Part shown: one piece after another, positions 42,708-52,883 of the stretch
Numbering within the stretch: position 1 is the first letter of the stretch
How the letters are laid out: every line of letters begins with the position of its first letter
NCBI GenBank assembly: GCA_902495075.1
Contig: CABUVO010000007.1
Span: 61,095-125,094, forward strand
Length of the DNA: 64,000 nucleotides
Origin: an uncultured Porphyromonadaceae bacterium
GTDB lineage: Bacteria; Bacteroidota; Bacteroidia; Bacteroidales; Muribaculaceae
Direction: 5' to 3'
Notes under the pieces: model-generated
What the model was told of the DNA's origin: nothing
The model's database searches: none
What the model saw: the letters and a program-made list of their open reading frames with translations, nothing else
Position numbers and translations under genes: made by a program

Positions 42708-43546
42708 AACTATCTATCATCACAACTGCATATAATAGCGGAAAGACCATAAGGGATACCATGAACAGTGTCCTCTCTCAGTCATATCCTGATTTTGAAC
42801 ATATAATAATAGACGGTGGCTCTACAGATAATACCATGGATATTGTAAAGGAACTCGAGCCGCAGTATTCAGGAAGACTGAAATATATTAGTGAGCCGGA
42901 TCATGGTATATATGATGCCATGAATAAGGGGTTGGCTTTGGTTACAGGGGAAGTCGTTGGTATTTTGAATTCGGATGATTTTTTTAGTGCTCCCGACATT
43001 TTGCAGTTAGTTGTTGAGAATATAAGTGATGTTGATGCCGTTTATGCAGATGTGCACTATATCAAAGGAAATAATGTTAATTGTGGCGTAAGGTATTATT
43101 CTTCTCGAAGATTTCGCAGATGGAAAATGTGTATGGGCTTTATGCCTGCACATCCATCTTTTTATTGTAGAAAAAGTATCTATGATCGTTTTGGCAAGTT
43201 TGATCTTGATTTCAGAATAGCATCTGATTTTGAATTATTATTGAGGTTTATATATCTTCATAACATTAGGACAACATATATTCGTAGGAATTTTGTAACT
43301 ATGCGTATCGGTGGAGTTTCCACTTCCGGTTTGCAAAGTCATAGACAAATACTGAAGGATCATATGAAAGCCTACAGGAAGAATAATGTATACTCCAATT
43401 ATTTCCTTGAAGGATGTCGATATTTGTATAAATTATTGGAGATTAGCTATTATAAATTAAGATTGCCATTTGATAGGAAATCAACCGATGATAGCATGAA
43501 GAAGAGATTGACTCCAGCGGAATATATAATTTCCTGGAAAATATAA
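42704..43546 (+). CDS. glycosyltransferase family 2 (WcaA-like)
   Basis: A 280-residue GT-A enzyme: KLSIITTAYNSGKTIRDTM, IIIDGGSTDNTMDIV, EPDHGIYDAMNKGLAL, GILNSDDFF (DxD) and FMPAHPSFYCRKSIYDRFG. The pattern EPDxGIYDAMNKG is shared with the N-terminal half of the fused transferase at 38361-39641. Last gene of the plus-strand EPS series; it is followed by a convergent GH13 gene, 46 bases away. Confidence 0.85.
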   Translation: MKLSIITTAYNSGKTIRDTMNSVLSQSYPDFEHIIIDGGSTDNTMDIVKELEPQYSGRLKYISEPDHGIYDAMNKGLALVTGEVVGILNSDDFFSAPDILQLVVENISDVDAVYADVHYIKGNNVNCGVRYYSSRRFRRWKMCMGFMPAHPSFYCRKSIYDRFGKFDLDFRIASDFELLLRFIYLHNIRTTYIRRNFVTMRIGGVSTSGLQSHRQILKDHMKAYRKNNVYSNYFLEGCRYLYKLLEISYYKLRLPFDRKSTDDSMKKRLTPAEYIISWKI

Positions 43547-43592
43547 TGTAAGTATAATTAGCTTATTATGTAGCTTATTTCATATCTCTTTT

Positions 43593-45344
43593 TTATTTGT
43601 TGACGTGCCGGAATTTGGGCTCCGAAGAAGCTTTGCCCATTTTCTTTACCGGTTTCTTGAGTGTGTCAGGTTTGGCGAGATTGAATCCTCCGAAACCGGA
43701 AGTGGTCTCAGAATAAGTAGATGTCCCAATACTTGCTGCCACATCGTTTGTTGAGGCAGCCGAAGATGCTGCAGTAGTAGCTGTGGCCGTTTCTACGTAT
43801 GTTTTGTTTACAGGAGTATGTCCGCTTTTATTGTGTGCAAGTTCGCGAAGACGTGCACTGGCGTCATGGGTTGAGACTCTAACTTTGTAGCTTCCGGATA
43901 ATGAAGTGGTAGTTTCGGATGCGAACGCCGGAGGCGGGGTTATGCCGTTATAGGGTGTGGATAATACTATATATTGCCAAGGCTGGAGCATGGTGGGGAG
44001 TGCCGCTTCCTCTCCGGAGAATATATCTCTGAGTCCTACAAGATATGGTTCACGGCGACCGAATTGCAGAGGGGATGGGGTATCGGAAAGATTAACGGCG
44101 ACAAAAATTTTGTCTTTGCCATTCTGGCGTGTAAATGTTAAAACATCAGGATCATATGTGGATATGAAATTGGTGTTTTCAATAGGCTCATATGTTCCGA
44201 TAGACGTATTGTGATGTTTGAGTGCATTAAGGATGCGATAGAATGCTGTGAATTCATTTTCTATGTAATCAGGTTGGACTGAATCACGTTCGAAGAATTC
44301 AAACGGATGATTGAAACCGGTTTCCTGTCCGGTGTAAAGCATCGGGATGCCGGGAAGTGTGTAGCTTAACACGGCGAAAGCTCCTACTGCCGGTCCGAAG
44401 CGGTCGAATTCTGTTCCCTCCCATGAATTCAGGTCGTGGTTCGTGATCATGTTCATATGTATGCTGGCTCGCGGGTATTCAGATTTCTGGCGCTGTATGA
44501 GTGCCGGGATATCCTGGGCTGTCATTGATGGGAGATTAAGTTTCTTCTCTTGTGCATACTTGTTGACTCCTTTTGAAGCGGCTATAGCATTGAACACATC
44601 TTTCATAGGCCATGCGTAGTCAATATCAAAAGCATTCTTGAGCAGTTCAGGTTTGGAAGCCTCTGCAAGCATGACTACTGGTTTTATAGCCTGAAGTTGC
44701 GGTCGCATTTCTTCCCAAAAATCCGTAGGAACTTCCCCTGCGACATCGCATCGGTAGCCATCGATGTCGGCTTCTTTAATCCAAAATTTAAGTACATCCG
44801 CCATTGCCGCGCGGGTGGCAGGATTCGAATAGTCGAGTTTATATGTATCGGTCCAGTCAAACGGTCCGAACATCTCTCCTTTCTCATTGCGGGCATAATA
44901 TTCGGGATGTTCCGCAACCCACGCGTTGTCGCAGCCGGTATGGTTACACACTTCGTCAAGGATCACTTTTATGCCGAGTGTATGTGCTGTCCGCACGAAT
45001 TCCTTGAGATCTTCCATTGTGCCGAATTCGGGATTGACAGCTTTGTAATCTTTTACGGCATAATAAGATCCGAGTGTGCCTTTGCGGTTCTTTTCGCTGA
45101 TTGGATGAATGGGCATCAACCATACGATATCAACACCGAGATCCTTGAGACGAGGAAGCTGGAGCTGCATGCCTTTAAGGTCGCGGGTCGGAGTGCCTTG
45201 ACGAAGGTTTGCTTCATAAATAACCGCATTGTTTATCCATTGTGGTCTGGGGCTGTTGGCACTCATGACAGTGCCTTTAGCCATTGCACCTGCAGCGGCA
45301 GCCAAAGCTGCCGCTGCAGACAATATTATATTTAAATATTTCAT
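43593..45344 (-). CDS. secreted GH13 alpha-amylase-family glycosidase
   Basis: 583 residues from ATG 45344 (a TTG three codons earlier is also in frame). Signal peptide (ILSAAAALAAAAGAMA). The (beta/alpha)8 barrel shows VIYEANLRQGTPT, DEVCNHTG, the nucleophile Asp in GYRCDVAG (about 196), acid/base Glu in MLAEASKP (about 226) and Asp in TNHDLNS (about 302). A beta C-domain and a Ser/Thr/Ala-rich then Lys-rich tail follow. It hydrolyses alpha-glucans, in periplasm or outside; the exact product is not predictable. Not evidently part of the EPS locus. Confidence 0.85.
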   Translation of the reverse strand: MKYLNIILSAAAALAAAAGAMAKGTVMSANSPRPQWINNAVIYEANLRQGTPTRDLKGMQLQLPRLKDLGVDIVWLMPIHPISEKNRKGTLGSYYAVKDYKAVNPEFGTMEDLKEFVRTAHTLGIKVILDEVCNHTGCDNAWVAEHPEYYARNEKGEMFGPFDWTDTYKLDYSNPATRAAMADVLKFWIKEADIDGYRCDVAGEVPTDFWEEMRPQLQAIKPVVMLAEASKPELLKNAFDIDYAWPMKDVFNAIAASKGVNKYAQEKKLNLPSMTAQDIPALIQRQKSEYPRASIHMNMITNHDLNSWEGTEFDRFGPAVGAFAVLSYTLPGIPMLYTGQETGFNHPFEFFERDSVQPDYIENEFTAFYRILNALKHHNTSIGTYEPIENTNFISTYDPDVLTFTRQNGKDKIFVAVNLSDTPSPLQFGRREPYLVGLRDIFSGEEAALPTMLQPWQYIVLSTPYNGITPPPAFASETTTSLSGSYKVRVSTHDASARLRELAHNKSGHTPVNKTYVETATATTAASSAASTNDVAASIGTSTYSETTSGFGGFNLAKPDTLKKPVKKMGKASSEPKFRHVNK

Positions 45345-45445
45345 TTCTTTCAAACTGCTTTTATTTTCAATCCATTCAAACCGCTTTTTTATAACGATTC
45401 TTAAGATCTTGAATTTAATGGTTTGAGGGAGTCAAGATCCGTGGT

Positions 45446-48208
45446 TTAGAGGACAATATTGACTATTTTGCCGGGGACTACTATGACTTTGCGGGGTGTT
45501 TTGCCATCGAGCCAGCGGGAGGCATTGCTGTCGGAGAGCGCCAGTTTCTCCACCTCCTCTTTTGAGGCTCCCGCGGGCGCTTCAACCATGAAGCGCGTCT
45601 TGCCGTTGAAGCTTACCGGATATTTTACTGTGTCTTCTACAAGTGCTTTTTCATCATAAGCAGGCCACTCCGAATCCACGACACTTCCGTTATGTCCGAG
45701 ACGATGCCAGAACTCTTCTGCAATGTGTGGTGCAAACGGCGCAATGAGACGTGTGATGACATCCATTGCCTCTTTATTGGTGGATTTCAACGATGTCAGT
45801 TCGTTGACAGCGATCATGAAGGCTGCCACCGAGGTGTTGTAAGAGAAGTTCTCTATGTCTTCAGTGATTTTCTTTATGAGCTTATGAACCGCTTTCTTTT
45901 CCTCTTTGGTCATTTCTTTGGCTTCTGTAAGATCTGCTTTTTCAAATAGACCCCAAAGTTTTTTGAGGAAGCGGTTGACTCCGTCTATACCGTTGGTATC
46001 CCAAGGTTTCGACTGCTCAACCGGACCAAGGAACATCTCATAAAGACGCAGCGTGTCAGCACCATAACGGTCAACGATGTCATCGGGATTAACAACGTTG
46101 AACATTGATTTAGACATTTTCTCCACTGCGTAGCCGCAAATATATTTACCGTCTTCAAGCACAAACTCAGCATCTGCGTATTCCGGACGCCATTTGCGGA
46201 AAGCCTCTGTGTCGAGGATATCGTTTGATACAATATTCACATCCACACGGATGGGCGTGGTCTCGTAATCTTTACGGAGACCATGGCTTACGAAAGTATT
46301 TGTATTTTTGATCCTGTATACGAAATTGGAGCGACCTTGAATCATACCCTGGTTTACCAGTTTCTTGAAGGGCTCCGGTTCTACCACAAGTCCGAGGTCA
46401 AAGAGGAATTTGTTCCAGAACCTGGAGTAGATAAGGTGTCCTGTTGCATGTTCGGCTCCTCCGACATAGAGATCAACATTTCTCCAATATTCGTCAGCTT
46501 CTTTGCTAACGAGAGCTTTGTCGTTGTGCGGATCCATATAGCGCAGGTAATATGCAGAGGATCCTGCGAAACCGGGCATGGTGCAAAGTTCGATGGGATA
46601 TCCTTCCGGTGTTGTCCAGTTTTCGGCGCGTCCTAACGGGGGCTGTCCATCTTCTGTTGGCAGATAGCTTGACACTGCAGGCAACTGCAAAGGCAATGCA
46701 TCTTCATCCATGAGATATGCCACCCCATCCTTGTAATAGACGGGGAATGGCTCTCCCCAGTAACGCTGACGAGAGAAAATGGCATCCCGCAGGCGGTAGT
46801 TAACCTTTACTTTCCCGAGTCCTTCTGCCTCGATGAATTTCTTGGTTTTGGCTATCGCATCTTTCACGTCAAGACCATTAAGGTCGAGTTTCGGACCACA
46901 GGAGTTTATCATTTTGCCTTCCTTTGCGTCAAAACTCTGTTCCGATACATCCGCGCCCTCGATAAGCGGAATGATTGGGAGCGAAAAATGACGTGCGAAA
47001 GCATAGTCGCGAGAATCGTGAGCAGGAACCGCCATGATTGCTCCTGTGCCATAACCGGCGAGTACATAGTCACTGACCCAGACCGGAATCTCTTTGCCAG
47101 TAAGAGGATTGACTGCATATGAACCGGTGAATACACCTGAAACTTTCTTTTCAATCTGACGCTCACGCTCTGTCTTATGCTTTACCTCATTAAGATATGT
47201 CTCAACAGCCTCTTTTTGGTCGGGAGTTGTGAGCATCGGAACATATGCGGATTCGGGGGCAAGCACCATGAATGTCACTCCGAAAATTGTGTCGGCGCGG
47301 GTGGTGAAAATTTCGAGTTCTATGTCTTTCCCTGCTACCGGGAAGCGCATTTCTGCACCCTCCGAACGTCCTATCCAGTTGCGCTGAGTCTCTTTCAATG
47401 AATCGGACCATTCCACGGTCTCAAGGTCGTCTAAGAGACGTGGAGCATAAGCCGATACACGGAGACACCATTGATTCATCATTTTCTGTTCCACCGGGAA
47501 GCCGCCGCGAACGCTCAATCCTTCGCTAACCTCATCGTTGGCAAGCACAGTACCGAGCTGGGGGCACCAGTTGACCATTGTCTCTCCCTGATATGCTATT
47601 CGATAGTTCATCAGGCGTTCTCGCTGTTCTTTTTCTGACAATGCATTCCATTCGTTGGCAGTGAAAGAGAGCTCTTTTGTGGCAGCCGGGTGAATGCCTT
47701 CGCTCCCTTTTGCTTCAAAATGTGCTATAAGTTTGGAGATGGGCTGTGCCTTATGCAGATCAAGATCGTAGTAAGAATTGAACATCTGCATGAATGCCCA
47801 TTGTGTCCATTTATAATATTCCGGATCACATGTGCGGATTTCACGACTCCAGTCAAAAGAGAAACCGATTTTGTCGAGCTGTGACCGATAGCGGGCGATG
47901 TTGTCAACTGTCGTTTTTTCAGGATGCTGCCCGGTCTGGATGGCATATTGCTCTGCCGGCAGACCATATGCGTCATAACCCATGGGATGGAGCACATTGA
48001 ATCCCTGCTGGCGTTTATAGCGGGCATAGATATCACTGGCGATATATCCCAACGGATGTCCAACATGGAGACCGGCACCCGAGGGATAAGGGAACATGTC
48101 AAGAACATAGAATTTCTTCTTGTCCGGGTTTTCGACTGTTTTGTAAGTCTGGTTCTCGCGCCAATAGTTCTGCCATCGGCTTTCGATTTCTTTATGATTG
48201 TAGTCCAT
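45446..48208 (-). CDS. leuS: leucyl-tRNA synthetase
   Basis: About 920 residues, class I aminoacyl-tRNA synthetase charging tRNA-Leu in the cytosol. The HIGH box is PSGAGLHVGHPLGY near residue 45, the KMSKS box is VEKMSKSMFN near 695, and the CP1 editing domain lies between (FTTRADTIFGVTFMVLAPE). The C-terminus (RKVIVVPGKIVNIVL) is the normal tRNA-binding end. The frame extends to an ATG at 48265, but that falls in the promoter box, and MDYNHKEIESRWQNYW is the family-typical start. Confidence 0.95.
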   Translation of the reverse strand: MDYNHKEIESRWQNYWRENQTYKTVENPDKKKFYVLDMFPYPSGAGLHVGHPLGYIASDIYARYKRQQGFNVLHPMGYDAYGLPAEQYAIQTGQHPEKTTVDNIARYRSQLDKIGFSFDWSREIRTCDPEYYKWTQWAFMQMFNSYYDLDLHKAQPISKLIAHFEAKGSEGIHPAATKELSFTANEWNALSEKEQRERLMNYRIAYQGETMVNWCPQLGTVLANDEVSEGLSVRGGFPVEQKMMNQWCLRVSAYAPRLLDDLETVEWSDSLKETQRNWIGRSEGAEMRFPVAGKDIELEIFTTRADTIFGVTFMVLAPESAYVPMLTTPDQKEAVETYLNEVKHKTERERQIEKKVSGVFTGSYAVNPLTGKEIPVWVSDYVLAGYGTGAIMAVPAHDSRDYAFARHFSLPIIPLIEGADVSEQSFDAKEGKMINSCGPKLDLNGLDVKDAIAKTKKFIEAEGLGKVKVNYRLRDAIFSRQRYWGEPFPVYYKDGVAYLMDEDALPLQLPAVSSYLPTEDGQPPLGRAENWTTPEGYPIELCTMPGFAGSSAYYLRYMDPHNDKALVSKEADEYWRNVDLYVGGAEHATGHLIYSRFWNKFLFDLGLVVEPEPFKKLVNQGMIQGRSNFVYRIKNTNTFVSHGLRKDYETTPIRVDVNIVSNDILDTEAFRKWRPEYADAEFVLEDGKYICGYAVEKMSKSMFNVVNPDDIVDRYGADTLRLYEMFLGPVEQSKPWDTNGIDGVNRFLKKLWGLFEKADLTEAKEMTKEEKKAVHKLIKKITEDIENFSYNTSVAAFMIAVNELTSLKSTNKEAMDVITRLIAPFAPHIAEEFWHRLGHNGSVVDSEWPAYDEKALVEDTVKYPVSFNGKTRFMVEAPAGASKEEVEKLALSDSNASRWLDGKTPRKVIVVPGKIVNIVL

Positions 48209-48262
48209 AATCGGTTTAATAGTTTCTTTGTGTAAGTATGACTCGATGTCAGACTTAAAGTG

Positions 48263-48293
48263 CAAAATTAATAAAAATAAGGAGATTTGGCAA
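48263..48293 (-). promoter_or_regulatory. leuS promoter
   Basis: Minus strand: TAATTTTG (48263-48270) with TTGC (48290-48293) 19 bases upstream. It leaves a leader of about 50 bases before ATG 48208. Confidence 0.5.
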
Positions 48294-48341
48294 GATGAAA
48301 TGAGATAATAAGAGGGGGCATGGTTTCGTTATTAAATAGAT

Positions 48342-48935
48342 ATGGAAAATAAAGAATTAAAGAAACTGGTGTTTGCCACCAACAATCAGCATAAACTTGA
48401 AGAGGCTCGTGCTATCCTTGCGGGTCAGTTTGAGGTTGTATCTCTTGCAGAGATAGGATGTCATGACGAAATCCCCGAGACCGCAGATACGCTTGAAGGC
48501 AATAGCCTGATCAAAGCCAGATGGGTGAAGGAAAAGTATGGATATGACTGCTTTGCCGATGACACAGGCCTTATGGTTGAAGCTCTTGATGGAGCACCTG
48601 GTGTCTATAGTGCCCGCTATGCCGGAGAACATTGCACATTTGCCGATAATGTGAACAAGATGCTTTTTGAAATGACCGGTAAGCAGAACCGTAAGGCATA
48701 TTTTGCAACTGTCATATCTTTGATTCTGAATGGGGAAACAAAGACATTCGAGGGTAGGGTAGACGGAACTATAGCAACGGAAGCTCACGGCAACGGAGGC
48801 TTCGGATATGATCCGATCTTTATTGCAGAGGAAACCGGACGCTGTTTTGCAGAAATGACCCCTGAAGAGAAAAATGCAATATCGCATCGCGGACGTGCAA
48901 TGCGCAAACTTGCTGAATATCTTGCAAACTTATAA
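48342..48935 (+). CDS. rdgB: non-canonical purine NTP pyrophosphatase (RdgB/HAM1)
   Basis: A 197-residue enzyme hydrolysing ITP, dITP and XTP to the monophosphates, so that deaminated purines stay out of nucleic acids. Motifs: FATNNQHKLEEA (about 11-22), CFADDTGLMVEALDGAPGVYSAR (in parts, about 66-90), GGFGYDPIF (about 147) and ISHRGRAMRKL (about 178). Length is normal. Divergent from leuS across about 130 bases. Confidence 0.95.
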   Translation: MENKELKKLVFATNNQHKLEEARAILAGQFEVVSLAEIGCHDEIPETADTLEGNSLIKARWVKEKYGYDCFADDTGLMVEALDGAPGVYSARYAGEHCTFADNVNKMLFEMTGKQNRKAYFATVISLILNGETKTFEGRVDGTIATEAHGNGGFGYDPIFIAEETGRCFAEMTPEEKNAISHRGRAMRKLAEYLANL

Positions 48936-48995
48936 ACTCTTAAACTTTAAGTTGAAGCTTGCGAAACTTAAATAAATAATTTATTACTGACTGAT

Positions 48996-51491
48996 TTGAA
49001 ACGAATAATATCCTATATATTATTGATGATGGTGCCGTTGCTCGTTTTTGCAGAGCAATGGCGTTTGCATCCAACTTTTGATGGGAAAATAGAGCGGATC
49101 ATCGATACTCCGGAATATACTTATTTCCTTAGTCGATGCCAGCCATTTATAGAGAATGCTGGTGACAATACGAATACATATTTCCATCTGTTCCGTACAG
49201 ATAAAGACGCAGAAGAAATTGAGTTTCTATGCCGTCAAAATCTATTGTCGGAAAACATCATTCATTGTGCCGAATATAATTTTGATAAGAATTATCTATT
49301 AATTGTTTACGATAATGGGAATATCGATCTGGTCTATGATGATGGGAAGGTTGTAAACATACCAGGTCTTAAACTCGCTAATTCCGGATACGAAAAGAAA
49401 GTCAACGGAATCTCTTTTTATGCGGATGCAAATGAAATTTATCTTGCCACGGAATTTGGCTATATATTGATTGATGATGCGGCAGGAGAGATTGTGCGAA
49501 CTTATAATTTTGGAGTTCCTCTTGTGAGTGCCTTCAGAATAGATGACCATGTGGTTCTTGGAAATTCGGAAGGTTTGCGTTATGCCGATAGATCGGCAAT
49601 GACATTTGATGAATACCAACCATTAGGTGAATTCTCAAATATAAAACGTTCTGCTCGTCTTGCCACAGATAAAATGTTGGTATGGATGAACTCAGGATGG
49701 GATGGTCTGGTTTATTGTGTTCAGACGGATTCTACAGGTAGTCTGTCAACCCAATGGATTTATAATACTTTTATAAAGAGTCTTGAACCATGTAGGGAAG
49801 GAGTGTTGCTAACCGGGTATTTTGATATATTCAAGATAAAGGAGGATTTGAGTACCCTGCATTTTGGCAAAGCGGAAGAAGATTATAACGATATAATCGG
49901 AGGATGGAGTGGAAACTCCTTCTGGATTAATAAAGATCGATATGGACTGGTGAGAAAGACTTTCAGTGCAGATAGGGGATGGATTGTTGAGATGGAAAAA
50001 CTATATCCTAATGCAGCTAATGCTTTCAAGAGTGACAATATGGTGTATCATCCTGTTTATGGTATGCTTGTCAGGAATCATGGAATCAACCATAATTTTA
50101 CCACTCAATGGGAATATACCACTGATTTGATTGCCTCTCTCAAAGGTTTGACATGGACACCAATGTCGGCTGCTTATCGAGCTCCAAATGCCGCCTTTGA
50201 GCAATGGAATCCAAATGGAATTGCTGTAGATCCGGCAAATACAAATCATATTTATAGCGGTAGCTATACTCATGGTATAATGCGGCTTGATCTTGAGGAT
50301 CCATCGAAATCTTTGCGATTTGGCAGGGTTGGTGATAGTGCAAACGGTTTGGCAGGCTTTATCCCGGTTGTCAAAGATCAATCATATGCACTGTCATGTT
50401 CTTTTTCGTCCCCTCTTTTTGATAACAATGGAACCATGTGGATTGCATGGTTTGATTATGATGTCAATAAAGAAGCCAGAGAGAAGGAGCAGACTCCGAC
50501 CGGGGATGACGTGGAGTTTTGGTATTGGGCAAAAGATAATCGATTGGCTTCTAATAATGCAGCCTCATTCAAGCCTATGACAAAATGGAGGATAAAGAAT
50601 CTTGTAGGTTCTGCTTCACAAAAGATTATTCCTTTGCATAGCCCGTCTTATCGTAATATTCTTATGTATTATTCTGGTTCATGGGGTGGAGCACTTGTCT
50701 TTATTGATCATAAGGGAACACTTGATAACCAGAATGATGATGGGCGAGTGGATATAAAGGAATTTACAGATCAAGATGGTTTAAAAGTTGAATTTGCTTA
50801 TATAATGTCAGTTTATGAAGATACTGCCAATGGTCTTATCTGGCTGGGACTCGACAATGGAGTCCTCAATTTCCGACCGTCAGAGATAATGAAGACAGGG
50901 GGACGGGTGAATCGTATCAAGGTTTCGAGAAACGACGGTACGAATCTGGCGGATTACCTTCTTGATGGGGTAAGTGTGAACTGTATCATTCCGGATAATT
51001 CAGGGCGTAAATGGTTTGGAACCGGAGGAGGTGGCATTGTTGTCACATCCGGTGATGGCACCGAAGTGTTGCGCACGTATACAACCGATAATTCTGAACT
51101 TCCAGACAATACGGTTTACAGTATCTGCTATAATCCGGAAAACAATTCCATGATGATTTCTACTGACAAGGGTCTTGCTGAGCTTTTTCTGTCAACCTCA
51201 GCAGGCGGTGATTCAGATAATAAGGCTTTGATATATCCCAATCCTGTACGCCCTGATTATTTCGGTTATGTGACGATTGAAGGTGTTGCTGACAATGCCC
51301 TTGTAAAGATTGTTGATGCAGGAGGCAATTTGATCAAGGAAGTAGGATTCGCAGCCGGTGGCGAAGCTCGATGGGATGTGACCAACCTTAATTCCAAACG
51401 TGTTCCAGGAGGGGTGTATTATGTTCTGGTATCCGGTGCTCCGGATGGCGAGAGTTTTTCAACGGCTGGAAAAGTATTAGTCGTAAATTAA
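48996..51491 (+). CDS. PorZ-like two-propeller secreted protein (type IX secretion)
   Basis: An 831-residue secreted protein starting at a TTG codon that restores a complete signal peptide (KRIISYILLMMVPLLVFA); the next ATG would leave it shortened. Beta-propeller blades follow (YIFLSRC-like, WLGLDNGVLNF, KWFGTGGGGIVVTSGDGT, ISTDKGLAELF). The C-terminus is a type IX secretion type-A-like domain (IYPNPVRPDYFGYVTIEGV, GGVYYVLVSGA). Two propellers plus such a C-terminal domain is the layout of PorZ, part of the cell-surface attachment complex. The name is an inference from layout. Confidence 0.65.
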   Translation: MKRIISYILLMMVPLLVFAEQWRLHPTFDGKIERIIDTPEYTYFLSRCQPFIENAGDNTNTYFHLFRTDKDAEEIEFLCRQNLLSENIIHCAEYNFDKNYLLIVYDNGNIDLVYDDGKVVNIPGLKLANSGYEKKVNGISFYADANEIYLATEFGYILIDDAAGEIVRTYNFGVPLVSAFRIDDHVVLGNSEGLRYADRSAMTFDEYQPLGEFSNIKRSARLATDKMLVWMNSGWDGLVYCVQTDSTGSLSTQWIYNTFIKSLEPCREGVLLTGYFDIFKIKEDLSTLHFGKAEEDYNDIIGGWSGNSFWINKDRYGLVRKTFSADRGWIVEMEKLYPNAANAFKSDNMVYHPVYGMLVRNHGINHNFTTQWEYTTDLIASLKGLTWTPMSAAYRAPNAAFEQWNPNGIAVDPANTNHIYSGSYTHGIMRLDLEDPSKSLRFGRVGDSANGLAGFIPVVKDQSYALSCSFSSPLFDNNGTMWIAWFDYDVNKEAREKEQTPTGDDVEFWYWAKDNRLASNNAASFKPMTKWRIKNLVGSASQKIIPLHSPSYRNILMYYSGSWGGALVFIDHKGTLDNQNDDGRVDIKEFTDQDGLKVEFAYIMSVYEDTANGLIWLGLDNGVLNFRPSEIMKTGGRVNRIKVSRNDGTNLADYLLDGVSVNCIIPDNSGRKWFGTGGGGIVVTSGDGTEVLRTYTTDNSELPDNTVYSICYNPENNSMMISTDKGLAELFLSTSAGGDSDNKALIYPNPVRPDYFGYVTIEGVADNALVKIVDAGGNLIKEVGFAAGGEARWDVTNLNSKRVPGGVYYVLVSGAPDGESFSTAGKVLVVN

Positions 51492-51512
51492 TATAACATT
51501 GCGTTACATCAT

Positions 51513-52847
51513 ATGAGAGTTCTAAGAAATATTGTTGCGGTTTTAGCAGTTATGTGCACGGCATTCTGTGTTGACGCCGAAACTGTGGTTCTTAAGCAGG
51601 GTATGTTGCCTTCGTTGATAAAGAAATGGAGCAAATCGCATCCAGTGGCATTGGTGCTTCAAGGAGAGGTCACTTCGATTGATCTTGTCTCTTTAAAATA
51701 TCTACCAGAGTCGGTGACGGATATTGATATGTCCGGATTGGCGATAAAGGGTGTAACATTAAAGAATTCGAGATATATGGAACGCTCGGAATTTTACGAT
51801 GGCGAGATACCTCCCTATGCTCTTTTTTCTACTCATGTGAAAAACGTGAAACTGCCGGCATCTGTTTCAATAATTGGCGAGGCTGCCTTTGCCGAGACTC
51901 CATTGGTATCGATTGAATTCCCGGCAACGGTATCTTCTATTGAACCAAGAGCTTTCTACCTGTGCTCTTCACTGCAATCGGCAGATCTGTCTGCAACATC
52001 CGTGAAAACTATCCCTGAACAGTGTTTTTACGGATGCTCCGAGATGAAGCGTCTATCTATCCCGACAACTGTGACAACAATAGAAAACCGTGCCTTCATG
52101 AAAAGCGGAGTTGAAAAACTCAATATCCCCTCAGTGTCGCAGGTTGGAGACTATGCTTTTGCTGAAATGCCTTCACTGTTGGAGGTCGTGATACGCAATG
52201 GCGCTAAATTGGGTGATGGGGCTTTTTTTAATGACGGGGTACTCGGACATATAACCGGAACACCTTCGAATAGCGCAGCCTTGGCAATGGCTAATACAGG
52301 CGTGATGACGATTCTTGGGGGCGTGACCGGTGATATTATTGAAGAAGGAGCATACGCCAATCTTAAAGCGGATACAATAGTGATTCATCCGGCTGTGAAG
52401 GAAATCAAGGATTATGCCTTTCGGAATGCAGCGAATCTGAAATCTGTGGATGTGTCGGAAAGAGGTAAGGATGTGCCTGTTTGTTCTCCGGAAGCTTTTT
52501 CGGGAGTGGATGTAAGTAAGGTTTCACTTGTCATGGCTAAGGAGGATGAGGAGCTGTGGCGCACAGCCCCGGTCTGGAAGGATTTTAAGATCGGTGCGGA
52601 TGTTACCGACATCAATGACATTACAAATGAAGCGGTAAGAATTGATATAGCTCGTGTTGGAGACGACATCAAAGTGAATTCAAACCAGCCGATTAATCAC
52701 ATTGAGGTGTTTTCACTTGCCGGCGTACTCCTTGCGGATGCTATGCCTGGCGTTGAAGAATACGCGATCGGTCCGTTTGCCGATGATATCGTGTTGGTGC
52801 GTATAAATGCCGGTGGAATAGTAAAGTTTGTGAAAATGATGAAATAA
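51513..52847 (+). CDS. BspA-type leucine-rich-repeat surface protein
   Basis: A 444-residue protein with signal peptide (IVAVLAVMCTAFCVDA) and BspA-like LRR_5 repeats in the middle (VSIIGEAAFAETPLVSIEFP, VTTIENRAFMKSGVEKLNIP, VKEIKDYAFRNAANLKSVDV). A C-terminal beta part (HIEVFSLAGVLL ... IVKFVKMMK) resembles short type IX sorting-like ends. Likely exported, perhaps a surface adhesin or ligand binder. It follows the PorZ-like gene by 21 bases, so the two are probably co-transcribed. Confidence 0.75.
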   Translation: MRVLRNIVAVLAVMCTAFCVDAETVVLKQGMLPSLIKKWSKSHPVALVLQGEVTSIDLVSLKYLPESVTDIDMSGLAIKGVTLKNSRYMERSEFYDGEIPPYALFSTHVKNVKLPASVSIIGEAAFAETPLVSIEFPATVSSIEPRAFYLCSSLQSADLSATSVKTIPEQCFYGCSEMKRLSIPTTVTTIENRAFMKSGVEKLNIPSVSQVGDYAFAEMPSLLEVVIRNGAKLGDGAFFNDGVLGHITGTPSNSAALAMANTGVMTILGGVTGDIIEEGAYANLKADTIVIHPAVKEIKDYAFRNAANLKSVDVSERGKDVPVCSPEAFSGVDVSKVSLVMAKEDEELWRTAPVWKDFKIGADVTDINDITNEAVRIDIARVGDDIKVNSNQPINHIEVFSLAGVLLADAMPGVEEYAIGPFADDIVLVRINAGGIVKFVKMMK

Positions 52848-52883
52848 GTCCGGCAAGATATAGAACTTGTTATTGGTTACGAT

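Noticed and set aside
44697..45335. 212-residue plus-strand frame inside the GH13 gene
   Set aside because: It is the antisense shadow of a well-supported enzyme; composition is unlike a real protein.
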